Positions 1-7,180 of a stretch of DNA of 16,275 nucleotides are shown here, in pieces. The position numbers and the translations under genes were made by a program. The stretch is from Synechococcus sp. HW_metabat.21 (lineage in GTDB: Bacteria > Cyanobacteriota > Cyanobacteriia > PCC-6307 > Cyanobiaceae), in assembly GCA_018623875.1 (NCBI GenBank), contig JAAZUZ010000020.1, positions 1-16,275 of the forward strand. The letters run 5' to 3'. Each line of letters begins with the position of its first letter. Positions within the stretch are counted from its first letter, which is position 1. The notes below the pieces were generated by a model. The model was not told where the DNA came from. It saw only the letters and a list, made by a program, of their open reading frames with translations, and did not search any database.

Positions 1-222
1 GCGCCAGACGATCAGGGCATCGCCGCAGAACTGCAACCGCAGGATCTGACTCTGGATGAGCAGGAAGAGCCCAAAGAGGCTCACCAGGCCAGCGGCCCAG
101 AGATTGATCAGTAGGCAGGCCAGGCCGAGGCCGAGGACGCCGATCGGCAGCCAGACCCGTGGCGCCAGGATCGCGCCCTGTTCTGGGTCGGGGCCCGAGC
201 CGGTCACGGTTGAAGGGCTCAT
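1..222 (-). CDS. DUF3119-like small membrane protein (3' end beyond window)
   Basis: Reading the minus strand from the ATG at 222 gives 74 open codons that run off the left edge, so the C-terminus is missing. The protein has a short polar N-terminus, then two adjacent hydrophobic stretches (about residues 23-42 and 46-58), then a polar turn with the pattern LRLQFCGDALIVWR. From memory this resembles the cyanobacterial DUF3119 family, which is often found directly after an MlaE-type permease gene; the family name is recall, not a search result. The start overlaps the mlaE stop as ATGA, which indicates translational coupling and a shared transcript. The role is unknown. By context it may assist the lipid-transport permease in the envelope or thylakoid membrane. 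Confidence 0.7.
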   Translation of the reverse strand, partial: MSPSTVTGSGPDPEQGAILAPRVWLPIGVLGLGLACLLINLWAAGLVSLFGLFLLIQSQILRLQFCGDALIVWR

Positions 223-992
223 GAGCCGAAGAGCAATTGGGTCAAGACGACGTCCATCAAGGACACGGTCACCAAGATCATGACCACCGCACCGGTGGTG
301 CTGGTGCCCACTTCCTTGGGCCCCCCCCGGGTGGTTAAGCCCCAGCCGCAGGCAATAACGGCAATTTGAAGGCCGAAGACCCCGGCCTTCAGCAGCATCG
401 CCGGCAGATCAGAGGGGTGCATCCAGCCCCGCACCGAGGTCCAATACACGTCCGGCGGGATGTTGTAGAGGATGGCGCTGCTGACTTGACCCGACCAGAT
501 CGCCACCCCGAAGAAGGCCAGGCATTGGACCGGGGTCATCACGACCATCGCCAGCAGGCGCGGAACCACGAGGTACTGGACCGGGTCGGTGCGCAGCATC
601 GTGATCGCATCGATCTGTTCGGTGACCTTCATCGTTCCCAGCTGGGCGGCGTAGGCCGTGGCGACCTTTCCGGTCACCAGGGTGGCGGTGAGGATCGGTG
701 CAATTTCCCGGGCCAATCCCAGGGCAAGAATTCCGCCCACGGTGGATCCGGCACCCTGCTTGACCAGTTCTGAGGCGGCTTGGATGTTGAACACCGTGCC
801 GGCTGCCAGGCCGGTGATCAGGATGATCAGGAAGCTGCCGGGGCCGGCCTCCATCAATTCGACGATCAGGTCGTTGGGGTTGATCTGGCCCTTGGCCAGG
901 GCCGAGACCGCTTGACCTCCAATCAGCAGGCTCTCGCCCAGGCGAGTCAGCCAGCGGGGACGAAGCCAGGCGGGGAGGCGACGGGCGGGCAT
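219..992 (-). CDS. mlaE: MlaE-family ABC transporter permease (lipid transport)
   Basis: A 257-residue integral membrane protein, normal length for the MlaE/TGD1 permease family. Family hallmarks are visible: the cytoplasmic segment REIAPILTA at about residues 95-103, GTMKVTEQIDAI at 119-130 and DPVQYLVVPR at 136-145, with hydrophobic segments before and after. MlaE homologues are the membrane subunits of ABC systems that move phospholipids between membranes; the plant homologue TGD1 works at the chloroplast inner envelope. The ATPase (MlaF/TGD3) and substrate-binding (MlaD/TGD2) partners are not in this window. The ATG lies 11 nt after the stop of the upstream transporter gene, and the stop overlaps the start of the DUF3119-like gene, so it sits mid-operon. 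No clear Shine-Dalgarno sequence precedes it. Confidence 0.9.
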   Translation of the reverse strand: MPARRLPAWLRPRWLTRLGESLLIGGQAVSALAKGQINPNDLIVELMEAGPGSFLIILITGLAAGTVFNIQAASELVKQGAGSTVGGILALGLAREIAPILTATLVTGKVATAYAAQLGTMKVTEQIDAITMLRTDPVQYLVVPRLLAMVVMTPVQCLAFFGVAIWSGQVSSAILYNIPPDVYWTSVRGWMHPSDLPAMLLKAGVFGLQIAVIACGWGLTTRGGPKEVGTSTTGAVVMILVTVSLMDVVLTQLLFGS

Positions 993-1003
993 GGAACGGT
1001 GAG

Positions 1004-2407
1004 CTAGCTGGCGGGGGTCTGACCTTGAAGGTGGAGGCCCCTCTCAGGCCAGCGGCGCGTCACCACCAAGCCAAGAACCACCAACACTGCGGGAATGATG
1101 CCCATGCAGAGCCGGATCGCCACCAGGGCACTGGTGGGTTGGGCGGTATTCGCCAGGGCTTCGTCGTAGCCGCTGGCGCTCAGAACCATGCCCAACAGGG
1201 CGATCACGGCGCTGATGCAGACCTTTTGGGCGAGGACCATCCAGGCGGTGTACTGGCCGGCCGGCTTCTCCGGATCGGCGTCGATGGCATCCGGCAAGAG
1301 GGACCAGGGGATCAGGTAGGCGGTGGAGGCTCCGACGCCGGCCAGAACGATGGAGACCAGGAGCAGGATCAGCTTGAACAGATTGCTGGCGGCCAGCACG
1401 GGCAGGGCCGGGTTGAGTGGTTGCAGCACCATCACGAGCAGGCAGCCGGCAATCCAGAGCAGACCGCCTTGGCGCAGGGCCTGAAGGCGGCCGGCCCGGT
1501 GGGAGACGGTGTTCCAGAGCCAGAGTCCCCCGAGGGAGCTCAGCAGGAAGGGCAGCAGGATCAGCTTGCTCAATCCTTCGGGGACCTGAAGGACCACCGG
1601 TAGGAAGAAGAGGGAGACGGCCTGCATCAGCTGCAGGGAGCACCAGAGCAAGAGGTAGAGGCCCAGCACCATCAGGAAGCGGCCGTTCTGGGCCACCCGC
1701 CGCAGCAGTTTGCGCGTCGTGCCTGGGGTGGGTTCCGGCCGTTGGCAATTGCGCGCAGAAGGCAGAAGGCCCCAGCCGCAGAGCAGGCCGGAGGCACTGA
1801 TGATCACGCCGGAGACCAGGCCGACAGGGAGATAAGAGGAGGGATCACCCAGGTTCCCGACGAGCACCCCCGCGAGTAGGGCCGCGGTGATCGTGGCCAG
1901 GATCGAACCGGTGAAGCGCGAGGTGTTGAGCCGGGTGCGCAGGCCGACGTCGGTCGTCAGTTCGGCGGCGAGGGCCGTGTAGGGGAGGTTGACGCAGGTG
2001 TAAAGGCTGTTGGCGACGACCGAGACCACCAGGAACACCCAGAACTTGGTCCAGATGCTCTCCCAGGGGGGGAGCCACCACATCAGAGCCATCGACGCTC
2101 CAAGGGGAACGGCGCTCCAGAGGATCCAGGGGAGACGAGGACCAAGCTTCGCGTTGACGGTCTTGTCGCTCAACCAGCCGACAATTGGATCATTGACGGC
2201 ATCCCAGAGCCGTCCGAGTCCGTAGGCCAGGCCCGCCAGCCAAGGGGGGAGGCCCGCTGCGACGTAGAAGCGCAGCAGATAGAAGCCGATGAGGGAGGCG
2301 CCCATGCCGGTCCCCACGTCCCCGAGGCCATAGGCCCAAAGCAAACGCTGCCGAGGGCGGCCCCGCAGATCGGCGGCATCGCTAGGGGCTTGAGGCGTGG
2401 CGGCCAA
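1004..2407 (-). CDS. GPH-type MFS transporter (glycoside/cation symporter family)
   Basis: A 467-residue polytopic protein with about 12 hydrophobic segments. The N-terminal half carries the MelB/GPH-family signature: RLWDAVNDPIVGWLSDKT at about residues 66-83, followed by GPRLPWIL. Members symport sugars, glucuronides or related compounds with Na+ or H+, and some cyanobacterial and eukaryotic relatives carry lipids or other solutes; the substrate cannot be read from the sequence. The frame opens at a TTG with no Shine-Dalgarno sequence. The next in-frame ATG (about residue 35) lies inside the first membrane segment, so the TTG or a nearby non-ATG codon is likely the start. It is the first gene of the apparent transporter-mlaE-DUF3119 operon. 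The sequence GTCAGCG...CGCTGAC upstream (2442-2467) could be a regulatory site. Confidence 0.85.
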   Translation of the reverse strand: MAATPQAPSDAADLRGRPRQRLLWAYGLGDVGTGMGASLIGFYLLRFYVAAGLPPWLAGLAYGLGRLWDAVNDPIVGWLSDKTVNAKLGPRLPWILWSAVPLGASMALMWWLPPWESIWTKFWVFLVVSVVANSLYTCVNLPYTALAAELTTDVGLRTRLNTSRFTGSILATITAALLAGVLVGNLGDPSSYLPVGLVSGVIISASGLLCGWGLLPSARNCQRPEPTPGTTRKLLRRVAQNGRFLMVLGLYLLLWCSLQLMQAVSLFFLPVVLQVPEGLSKLILLPFLLSSLGGLWLWNTVSHRAGRLQALRQGGLLWIAGCLLVMVLQPLNPALPVLAASNLFKLILLLVSIVLAGVGASTAYLIPWSLLPDAIDADPEKPAGQYTAWMVLAQKVCISAVIALLGMVLSASGYDEALANTAQPTSALVAIRLCMGIIPAVLVVLGLVVTRRWPERGLHLQGQTPAS

Positions 2408-2441
2408 GGACGCTGTCCCGAACGCAGGTCATAATGCTCTA

Positions 2442-2467
2442 GTCAGCGCGAAAGCCGTTCCGCTGAC
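2442..2467. repeat. Inverted repeat between the MFS gene and tRNA-Gly
   Basis: GTCAGCG (2442-2448) and its exact reverse complement CGCTGAC (2461-2467) are separated by 12 nt. They lie in the 96-bp divergent gap between the MFS gene and the tRNA gene. An AT-rich ATAATG at 2431-2436, a weak -10-like element in either direction, lies next to it. It could be an operator or a small hairpin. The arms are only 7 bp, so chance is possible. Confidence 0.3.
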
Positions 2468-2503
2468 GCTCAGCACCAGGCGCTTTAGTGCGTTTGTACT
2501 GCT

Positions 2504-2574
<71 letters not shown>

Positions 2575-2578
2575 TCGT

Positions 2579-4636
2579 TTAGCAGCAGCTCTGTTCCACC
2601 AGGAGCACCAGGCTGCGGCTCTTCAGAACCTGTGCAGAACTACTCCAGGGTTGAGGTTCTGCGGGCGCAGCATCGGCCTCCGCGGTGTTGATGAGCTGAA
2701 GCCAGCCGCGAGTGGCCTTGGGCACTTCGAAGCGCAGGTCCTCGGAGTAGGCGTTCATGCCGCACCAGACCAGGGGGCCGCGTTGGCGATCATTCAGGCT
2801 CCAGGCCAGGGTGTGGGACCAGCTGGCCCAGTCCGGTTGGCCGAGTTTGGCGCCATGCCACTGGCGAATCAGGTGCCCTGGTTGATCGAAGCGGGGTGAC
2901 TTGGCTTCCGCGTGGGGTACCTCCGGATTGAACAATTCGGCCCACTGGTGGCGGATTTGAATCAGGCGTTTCAGGAACTGCTTCAGGGCGAGATCGTCAG
3001 CATCCGGCAACCAATGCATCCAGCCGAGGATGTTGTTTTGGCACCAGGTGTTGTTGTTCCCGCCTTGGCTGCGGCGGACTTCATCGCCCATCAGCAGCAT
3101 CGGCACCCCTGGGGCCAGCAGCAGTGAAGCCAGCAGGTTGCGCAGCTGCCGGTTCCGCAACGCCTGGATTTCAGGGTCACTGCAGGGACCCTCGGCCCCG
3201 TGATTCCAGTTGTTGTTGTGGTTGTCCCCGTCGCGGTTGTCCTCGCCATTGGCCAGGTTGTGTTTGCCGCCGTAGCTGACGAGATCGCTCAAGGTGTAGC
3301 CGTCGTGGGCGGTGAGGAAGGTGACGCTGCGGCCGAGCACCGCCGCTTGGCCCCCGAATAGATCCGGACTGCCGCTGAGCCGTTGTCCCATCGCCCAGCA
3401 GCTCTTTTCATCCCCTTTCCAGAAGCGACGAACGTCATCGCGGAAGCGTCCGTTCCAGCTCCCAATCCGCTTGGCGGGGAAATCAGCGAGCCGGTAGAGC
3501 CCGCCGCAGTCCCAGGGCTCACTCACCAACTTCAGATCGGAGAGTTCGGGATCGGCTTCGATCTCCTCAAAGAGTGGTGGTTTGTCCAGGGGGGCCAGTT
3601 CTTCGCCGCGGCTGAGGGCGACGCCGAGGTCGAAGCGGAAGCCGTCGACCCCGAGTTCGAGGGCCCAGCAGCGCATGGATTCGAGGATCAGGCGCCGCAC
3701 CAGGGGGCGGTTGGCGGCGATGGAGTTGCCGCAGCCGCTCACATCGAGGTACTCGCCCTTGGCGTTCTGGTGGTAGTAGAGGCGGTCGTCGATGCCGCGC
3801 CAGCTCAGGGTGGGACCGGCTTGGTTGCCCTCGCAGGTGTGGTTGTAGACCACATCCACCAGGACCTCGAGACCGGCCTGATGGCAGGCGGTCACCAATT
3901 GGCGCACCTGATGGCGGATCTGCAGCGGATCGTCTCCTTGCTGGTAGCCGTGGTGGGGGGCAAGCCAACTCAAGGGGCTGTAGCCCCAGTAGTTCATCCG
4001 CCCTTCCGGGGCGTCATGGGGGTCGAAGGCCATCACCGGTAGCAATTCGACCGTGGTGATGCCGAGCTCCTTGAGATAAGGAATCAGTTCGATCAGCCCC
4101 AGATAGGTGCCCTGGGCCTTCGGACTAACGGGGCTGCCTTGGCCGCGGCTGAAGCCCCCCACGTGAAGTTCGTAGATCAGGGTCCGCTGCCAGCTGTGGC
4201 GCGGCCGTGGTGCAGCGCTGAAATCAAAGCGATCGCGCTCGGTCACCACCCCCTTGAGGCACTTCGCCGTGTTCGGCATGCCTCCGAGGGCATCAGTGCG
4301 TTGGTAGACGTCCCAGCCCGTGATCGCACGGGCGCAGGGGTCTAGCAGCAACTTGGAGGGGTTGTACCCGTGTTGCCCCGGTTGGAGGGGGCCGAAGACC
4401 CGGTAGGCGTAGCAGCAGCCAATGCCGATGCCTTCCACCTCGACGTGCCAGATGTCCCCGGAGCGGTGGTGCTGGCTGCTCAGCTCAATGGTTTGCTCGG
4501 GCTCGCTGGCGTTGCCATCGCGGAACAGCAACAGCTCGATACGGCTGGCACTGGGGGCGGCCAGGGAGAAGTTCACCCCCCTGGAGGTGGCTTGCGCCCC
4601 CAGGGGCCAGGGCTGTCCGAGATGGATCGAAGCCAA
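2579..4636 (-). CDS. glgX: Glycogen debranching enzyme (isoamylase-type, GH13)
   Basis: A 685-residue protein of normal GlgX/isoamylase length. An N-terminal CBM48-like beta domain (about 1-140) contains PLGA and GVNFSLAAP. The GH13 barrel follows with all four conserved regions: DVVYNH (261-266), GVDGFRFDLG (329-338, nucleophile Asp336), VSEPWD (371-376, acid/base Glu373) and LTAHDG (441-446, Asp445). A C-terminal beta domain completes it. It hydrolyses alpha-1,6 branches of glycogen, chiefly in phosphorylase-trimmed chains, and so belongs to cytoplasmic storage-glucan breakdown. The start is a TTG preceded by AGGA with a 4-nt spacer, which supports it over later codons. The gene is divergent from the MBL-like gene (gap about 44 bp) and convergent with tRNA-Gly. 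Confidence 0.95.
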   Translation of the reverse strand: MASIHLGQPWPLGAQATSRGVNFSLAAPSASRIELLLFRDGNASEPEQTIELSSQHHRSGDIWHVEVEGIGIGCCYAYRVFGPLQPGQHGYNPSKLLLDPCARAITGWDVYQRTDALGGMPNTAKCLKGVVTERDRFDFSAAPRPRHSWQRTLIYELHVGGFSRGQGSPVSPKAQGTYLGLIELIPYLKELGITTVELLPVMAFDPHDAPEGRMNYWGYSPLSWLAPHHGYQQGDDPLQIRHQVRQLVTACHQAGLEVLVDVVYNHTCEGNQAGPTLSWRGIDDRLYYHQNAKGEYLDVSGCGNSIAANRPLVRRLILESMRCWALELGVDGFRFDLGVALSRGEELAPLDKPPLFEEIEADPELSDLKLVSEPWDCGGLYRLADFPAKRIGSWNGRFRDDVRRFWKGDEKSCWAMGQRLSGSPDLFGGQAAVLGRSVTFLTAHDGYTLSDLVSYGGKHNLANGEDNRDGDNHNNNWNHGAEGPCSDPEIQALRNRQLRNLLASLLLAPGVPMLLMGDEVRRSQGGNNNTWCQNNILGWMHWLPDADDLALKQFLKRLIQIRHQWAELFNPEVPHAEAKSPRFDQPGHLIRQWHGAKLGQPDWASWSHTLAWSLNDRQRGPLVWCGMNAYSEDLRFEVPKATRGWLQLINTAEADAAPAEPQPWSSSAQVLKSRSLVLLVEQSCC

Positions 4637-4680
4637 CGGATCCTGCGGGCTGCTGCCACAAACTAAAGGTGGTCGAGTGG

Positions 4681-5427
4681 ATGCGCCCTGTCATGAGTGA
4701 GCAGAAATCCCAGCCGGTTGCATCCGGTTCGGTTTTTGCCGAGCCTCTGCCGGATGGTCGTCCGCCCCGGCAGGTGCTGGAGCATCTCTGGTTGTTTTCC
4801 CCCAACCGCGAAACCCTGGGCGGTTCGGCTTGGTGGCTCGAGACTCCGGATTTGGATGGCTTCTCGGGCTTGCTGATCGATTGCCCAGGTTTGAGCGAGG
4901 CGAACCTGGACTTCCTGAGGCAGCGCGGCCCAGGTCGCCTGGTCTTGACCAGCCGGGATGGCCACGGGCGCACGCGCCGGTTCCAAGACGCGTTGGGCTG
5001 GCCGGTGTCCCTGCAGGAGCAAGAGGCCTATCTCCTCCCCAACGTGGCGAGGCTTGAACCCTTCGCTACTGAACACTCCCTTGGCCCCGGCTACCGCCTG
5101 CGCTGGACCCCTGGCCCCACGCCCGGCAGCGCCGTTCTGCTGGCCGATCGCGCCTTCAACGGCGCCCCCTTGCTGTTCTGTGGGCGGCTTCTGAGTCCTG
5201 TGGCTGACGGTCAAGCCCGTCCATTGCGCACCCGCCGGTCTTTCCATTGGGGGCGCTGGCTGCGCAGTTTGGAGGCCCTGAAGGACTGGTTGCCGAGCTC
5301 CGCTCCGGTCGGTTTGGCCAGTGGGGCTGGCCTGGGGGCCCTGCGCGGCGAGGCCCTCATCGCCGACGCTCAGAAGCAGTTGGAGGCCTTGGATTGGGCG
5401 GCCCTACAGGGCCAGGAACCCCTCTAG
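4681..5427 (+). CDS. Metallo-beta-lactamase-fold-like protein with degenerate metal motifs
   Basis: Numbered from the ATG at 4681, this is a 248-residue soluble protein. The order of elements follows the MBL fold: strand pairs around SAWWLE (49-54) and LLIDCPG (64-70), then TSRDGHGRT (90-98) where active enzymes have HxHxDH, QEQEA (112-116), TPGPTPGS (143-150) where active members have PGHTPGS, and FCGRLL (166-171) where a metal-binding GD would be expected. Most zinc ligands are therefore replaced, and it is probably not a classical hydrolase. I recall similar cyanobacterial proteins annotated as MBL-fold, but that is recall. Alternative starts are the GTG at 4669 and the ATG at 4693; 4681 has AAAGGTGG about 8 nt upstream. 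No role can be assigned. HU follows 195 bp downstream with its own leader. Confidence 0.75.
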   Translation: MRPVMSEQKSQPVASGSVFAEPLPDGRPPRQVLEHLWLFSPNRETLGGSAWWLETPDLDGFSGLLIDCPGLSEANLDFLRQRGPGRLVLTSRDGHGRTRRFQDALGWPVSLQEQEAYLLPNVARLEPFATEHSLGPGYRLRWTPGPTPGSAVLLADRAFNGAPLLFCGRLLSPVADGQARPLRTRRSFHWGRWLRSLEALKDWLPSSAPVGLASGAGLGALRGEALIADAQKQLEALDWAALQGQEPL

Positions 5428-5446
5428 AGGACGGCTCATCCGGGCA

Positions 5447-5505
5447 CAAATGGGCGCAAAAGCGCTGATTTCGGCAGCAAATGTGGCAAAAACGGCATGG
5501 GAAAA
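5447..5505 (+). promoter_or_regulatory. Phased A-tracts upstream of HU (possible curved DNA)
   Basis: Short A-runs sit at 5448-5450, 5458-5461, 5479-5481, 5488-5492 and 5502-5505. Their centres are about 10, 21, 10 and 13 bp apart, close to whole helical turns for the first four. Two imperfect copies of CAAATGKG(C)GCAAAA start at 5447 and 5478, 31 bp apart. In such GC-rich surroundings this is a candidate bent-DNA or protein-binding segment controlling the HU gene. Confidence 0.35.
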
Positions 5506-5517
5506 GGGTTTTTGAGG

Positions 5518-5546
5518 TTGCCGCCCCTTGCTAACCCCCATACCAT
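5518..5546 (+). promoter_or_regulatory. Candidate sigma-70-type promoter for HU
   Basis: TTGCCG (5518-5523) and TACCAT (5541-5546) each match 4 of 6 consensus bases and are separated by 17 bp. They lie about 77 bp upstream of the HU start codon and just downstream of the A-tracts. The match is weak and was chosen by eye. Confidence 0.25.
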
Positions 5547-5622
5547 TGGCGCGCTGAAACCAGTGGTGGCGGGGCTTTCTCACTCCGCCCTGCTGCTACT
5601 GAGCCCAGAGGCTTCCATTCCG

Positions 5623-5898
5623 ATGAACAAAGCTGACCTCGTCAATCTCGTGGCTGCTCGCACCGAGTTGACCAAGACCGACGTGGCCCAGGTGGTCGAC
5701 GCGGCTATCGACACCATCATCGATTCGGTTGTCGAAGGCAAAAAGGTGTCGATCCTCGGCTTCGGCTCCTTCGAGCCCCGCGAGCGCTCCGCCCGTCAAG
5801 GCCTGAACCCCAAGACCGGCCAAAAGATCAAGATCCCCGCGAAGCGCGTGCCCGCTTTCACGGCCGGCAAGCTGTTCAAGGATCGCGTTCAGGGCTGA
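5623..5898 (+). CDS. hup: DNA-binding protein HU
   Basis: A 91-residue protein of exact HU/IHF-family length, starting MNKADLVNLVAA at the ATG at 5623. Although the frame is open further upstream, the family alignment fixes this start. The helical dimerisation part is residues 1-40. The signature region GFGSFEPRERSARQG (46-60) leads into the DNA-embracing arm NPKTGQKIKIPA (62-73), with the intercalating proline in NPKTG. HU dimers bend and compact DNA and assist replication, recombination and transcription. The leader is long (195 bp from the preceding gene) with A-tracts and a candidate promoter, and a perfect terminator follows 32 bp after the stop, so it is probably a monocistronic, strongly expressed gene. 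The only Shine-Dalgarno-like element (AGAGG) is about 11 nt away. Confidence 0.97.
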   Translation: MNKADLVNLVAARTELTKTDVAQVVDAAIDTIIDSVVEGKKVSILGFGSFEPRERSARQGLNPKTGQKIKIPAKRVPAFTAGKLFKDRVQG

Positions 5899-5930
5899 TC
5901 ACGCCCCATCCACCCGCGATGTAGAGCAGA

Positions 5931-5954
5931 GGGCGGCCTTCGGGCCGCCCTTTT
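5931..5954 (+). terminator. Intrinsic terminator of HU
   Basis: GGGCGGCC (5931-5938), a TTCG tetraloop and GGCCGCCC (5943-5950) form a perfect 8-bp GC stem followed by TTTT. The stem can extend by A-T and G-T pairs into the T-run. The loop is of the extra-stable UUCG class. It ends 17 nt before the preferred gluQRS start. Confidence 0.93.
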
Positions 5955-5971
5955 GCATGTCAGGGTTCACG

Positions 5972-6940
5972 ATGGCTGACCTGTTCCCCCATCACCTCAG
6001 CGCCCTGCATGCGGAGGTTGCTGATCTGCGGGCATCGTCTCGCCGGGGTCGCTATGCCCCCTCTCCGACGGGGCGGCTGCATTTGGGCAATCTGCGCACG
6101 GCCCTGTTGTCCTGGCTGATCACTCGCCTCCAGGGCGGGGAGTGGTTACTGCGCATCGACGATCTCGACACGCCGCGCATCCGCCCCGGCGCGGAAGCCA
6201 GCATTCAAGAGGATTTGCGCTGGTTGGGGTTGTTCTGGGACGGACCAGTGCTGCGCCAGAGCGAACGCCGTGGTCTCTACGCGACGGTCCTTTCGGCGTT
6301 GCGTCGTAGTGGTCAGCTCTATCCCTGCCGTTGCAGCCGCCGGATGTTGGCGGATGTCTCGGCGCCCCATGGTCGATCGGGGGTCTACCCCGGCTTTTGC
6401 CGGTCCCTGGCTCCCCGTTGGGGCTTGGAGAATGAACGCCTGCCGAGTTGGAGGCTGCGCCTCGAGCCTGGCCCGCTCCGCTGGCAGGAAGAGTTGGGCC
6501 CCCAAGGCTGCTTAGACGGGCCCAAGGAGGTGGGCGATGTGGTCTTGCGCCGGGCGGATGGCTTCTTGGCCTATCACCTGGCGACCGCCGTCGATGAGTG
6601 GGCTCTCGGCATTGCTGATGTGGTTCGCGGCCTGGATCTCTGGCCAGCCACCGGACCGCAGGTCGCTGTTCTCGAGCGCCTGGGCGTTGAGCCGCCCCGC
6701 TATTGGCATCTGCCCCTTTGGCTGGATGGCCAGGGCCAGCGCCTCTCCAAGCGCGATGGCGGCCAGGGGCTTGCCGCTTGGCAGGCGGAGGGACTGGGGC
6801 CCGATGCCGTGATTGGTCGCTTGGCCGCTTCGCTTGCTCTGGTTCCACAGGGCGCTGCGCTCAGTGCTCAGGAGCTTCTGCAGCAGTGCCAGTTGGAGCC
6901 TCTACGGCGGCAGCTGATCCAGCCCCGGCCGGAGTCTTAA
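5972..6940 (+). CDS. gluQ: Glutamyl-Q tRNA(Asp) synthetase
   Basis: Numbered from the ATG at 5972 this is 322 residues, near the usual 290-310 for GluQRS and much shorter than GluRS because the anticodon-binding domain is absent. RYAPSPTGRLHLGN (27-40) contains the HIGH-like motif, RLSKRDG (257-263) is the KMSKS-like loop, and C119, C121, Y139 and C143 match the family's zinc site. The enzyme activates glutamate and attaches it to queuosine-34 of tRNA(Asp). The ATG at 5972 has AGGG 6 nt upstream. The in-frame ATG at 5957 sits 2 nt after the HU terminator T-run and has no Shine-Dalgarno sequence, so it is less likely. About 25 residues precede the catalytic core, a modest N-terminal extension. 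Transcription must read through the HU terminator or begin in the very short gap. Confidence 0.93.
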   Translation: MADLFPHHLSALHAEVADLRASSRRGRYAPSPTGRLHLGNLRTALLSWLITRLQGGEWLLRIDDLDTPRIRPGAEASIQEDLRWLGLFWDGPVLRQSERRGLYATVLSALRRSGQLYPCRCSRRMLADVSAPHGRSGVYPGFCRSLAPRWGLENERLPSWRLRLEPGPLRWQEELGPQGCLDGPKEVGDVVLRRADGFLAYHLATAVDEWALGIADVVRGLDLWPATGPQVAVLERLGVEPPRYWHLPLWLDGQGQRLSKRDGGQGLAAWQAEGLGPDAVIGRLAASLALVPQGAALSAQELLQQCQLEPLRRQLIQPRPES

Positions 6941-7003
6941 GGATCCCTTTGGGATCAAATCCGCTTGCTGGGACCAGAGTGACTCCAACACCAGGAGCGG
7001 CCC

Positions 7004-7180
7004 ATGGCCAGGTCCGAGGAGCGGGGAAGCAAAACGGCGAAACAGGGCGTTCAGCCCTGTTCCTGTTGTGGTGGCAGCGGGATTCAGCGCACCCAAGCCG
7101 CCGGGTATCGCACGTGTTTGCAGTGCGTTGGTCAGGGAACGGTCCTGGTGATCAACGCTTCGTCTTCTGCCGCCAGATGA
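7004..7180 (+). CDS. Small double CXXCXGXG zinc-finger protein (DnaJ-like)
   Basis: A 58-residue ORF starting at the ATG at 7004, with an excellent Shine-Dalgarno AGGAG (6993-6997) 6 nt upstream. The protein carries two copies of the DnaJ cysteine-rich motif: CSCCGGSG (19-26) and CLQCVGQG (38-45). Four cysteines (19, 22, 38, 41) would bind one zinc, as in half of a DnaJ zinc-finger domain or as in BSD2-like and other small plastid/cyanobacterial proteins. There is no J domain. The N-terminus is basic (MARSEERGSKTAK). The function is unknown; a thiol chaperone, RNA-binding or assembly-factor role would be inference. It starts 63 bp after gluQ, and its TGA overlaps an ATG that is in frame with the downstream secreted-protein gene. 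Confidence 0.8.
   Translation: MARSEERGSKTAKQGVQPCSCCGGSGIQRTQAAGYRTCLQCVGQGTVLVINASSSAAR

Noticed and set aside
5421..5430. CCTCTAGAGG palindrome at the end of the MBL-like gene
   Set aside because: A 10-bp palindrome without a loop or T-run, containing the stop codon; most likely chance.
6942..6956. GATCCC-TTT-GGGATC hairpin just after gluQ
   Set aside because: The stem is only 6 bp with a 3-nt loop and no T-run follows; too weak to call a terminator.
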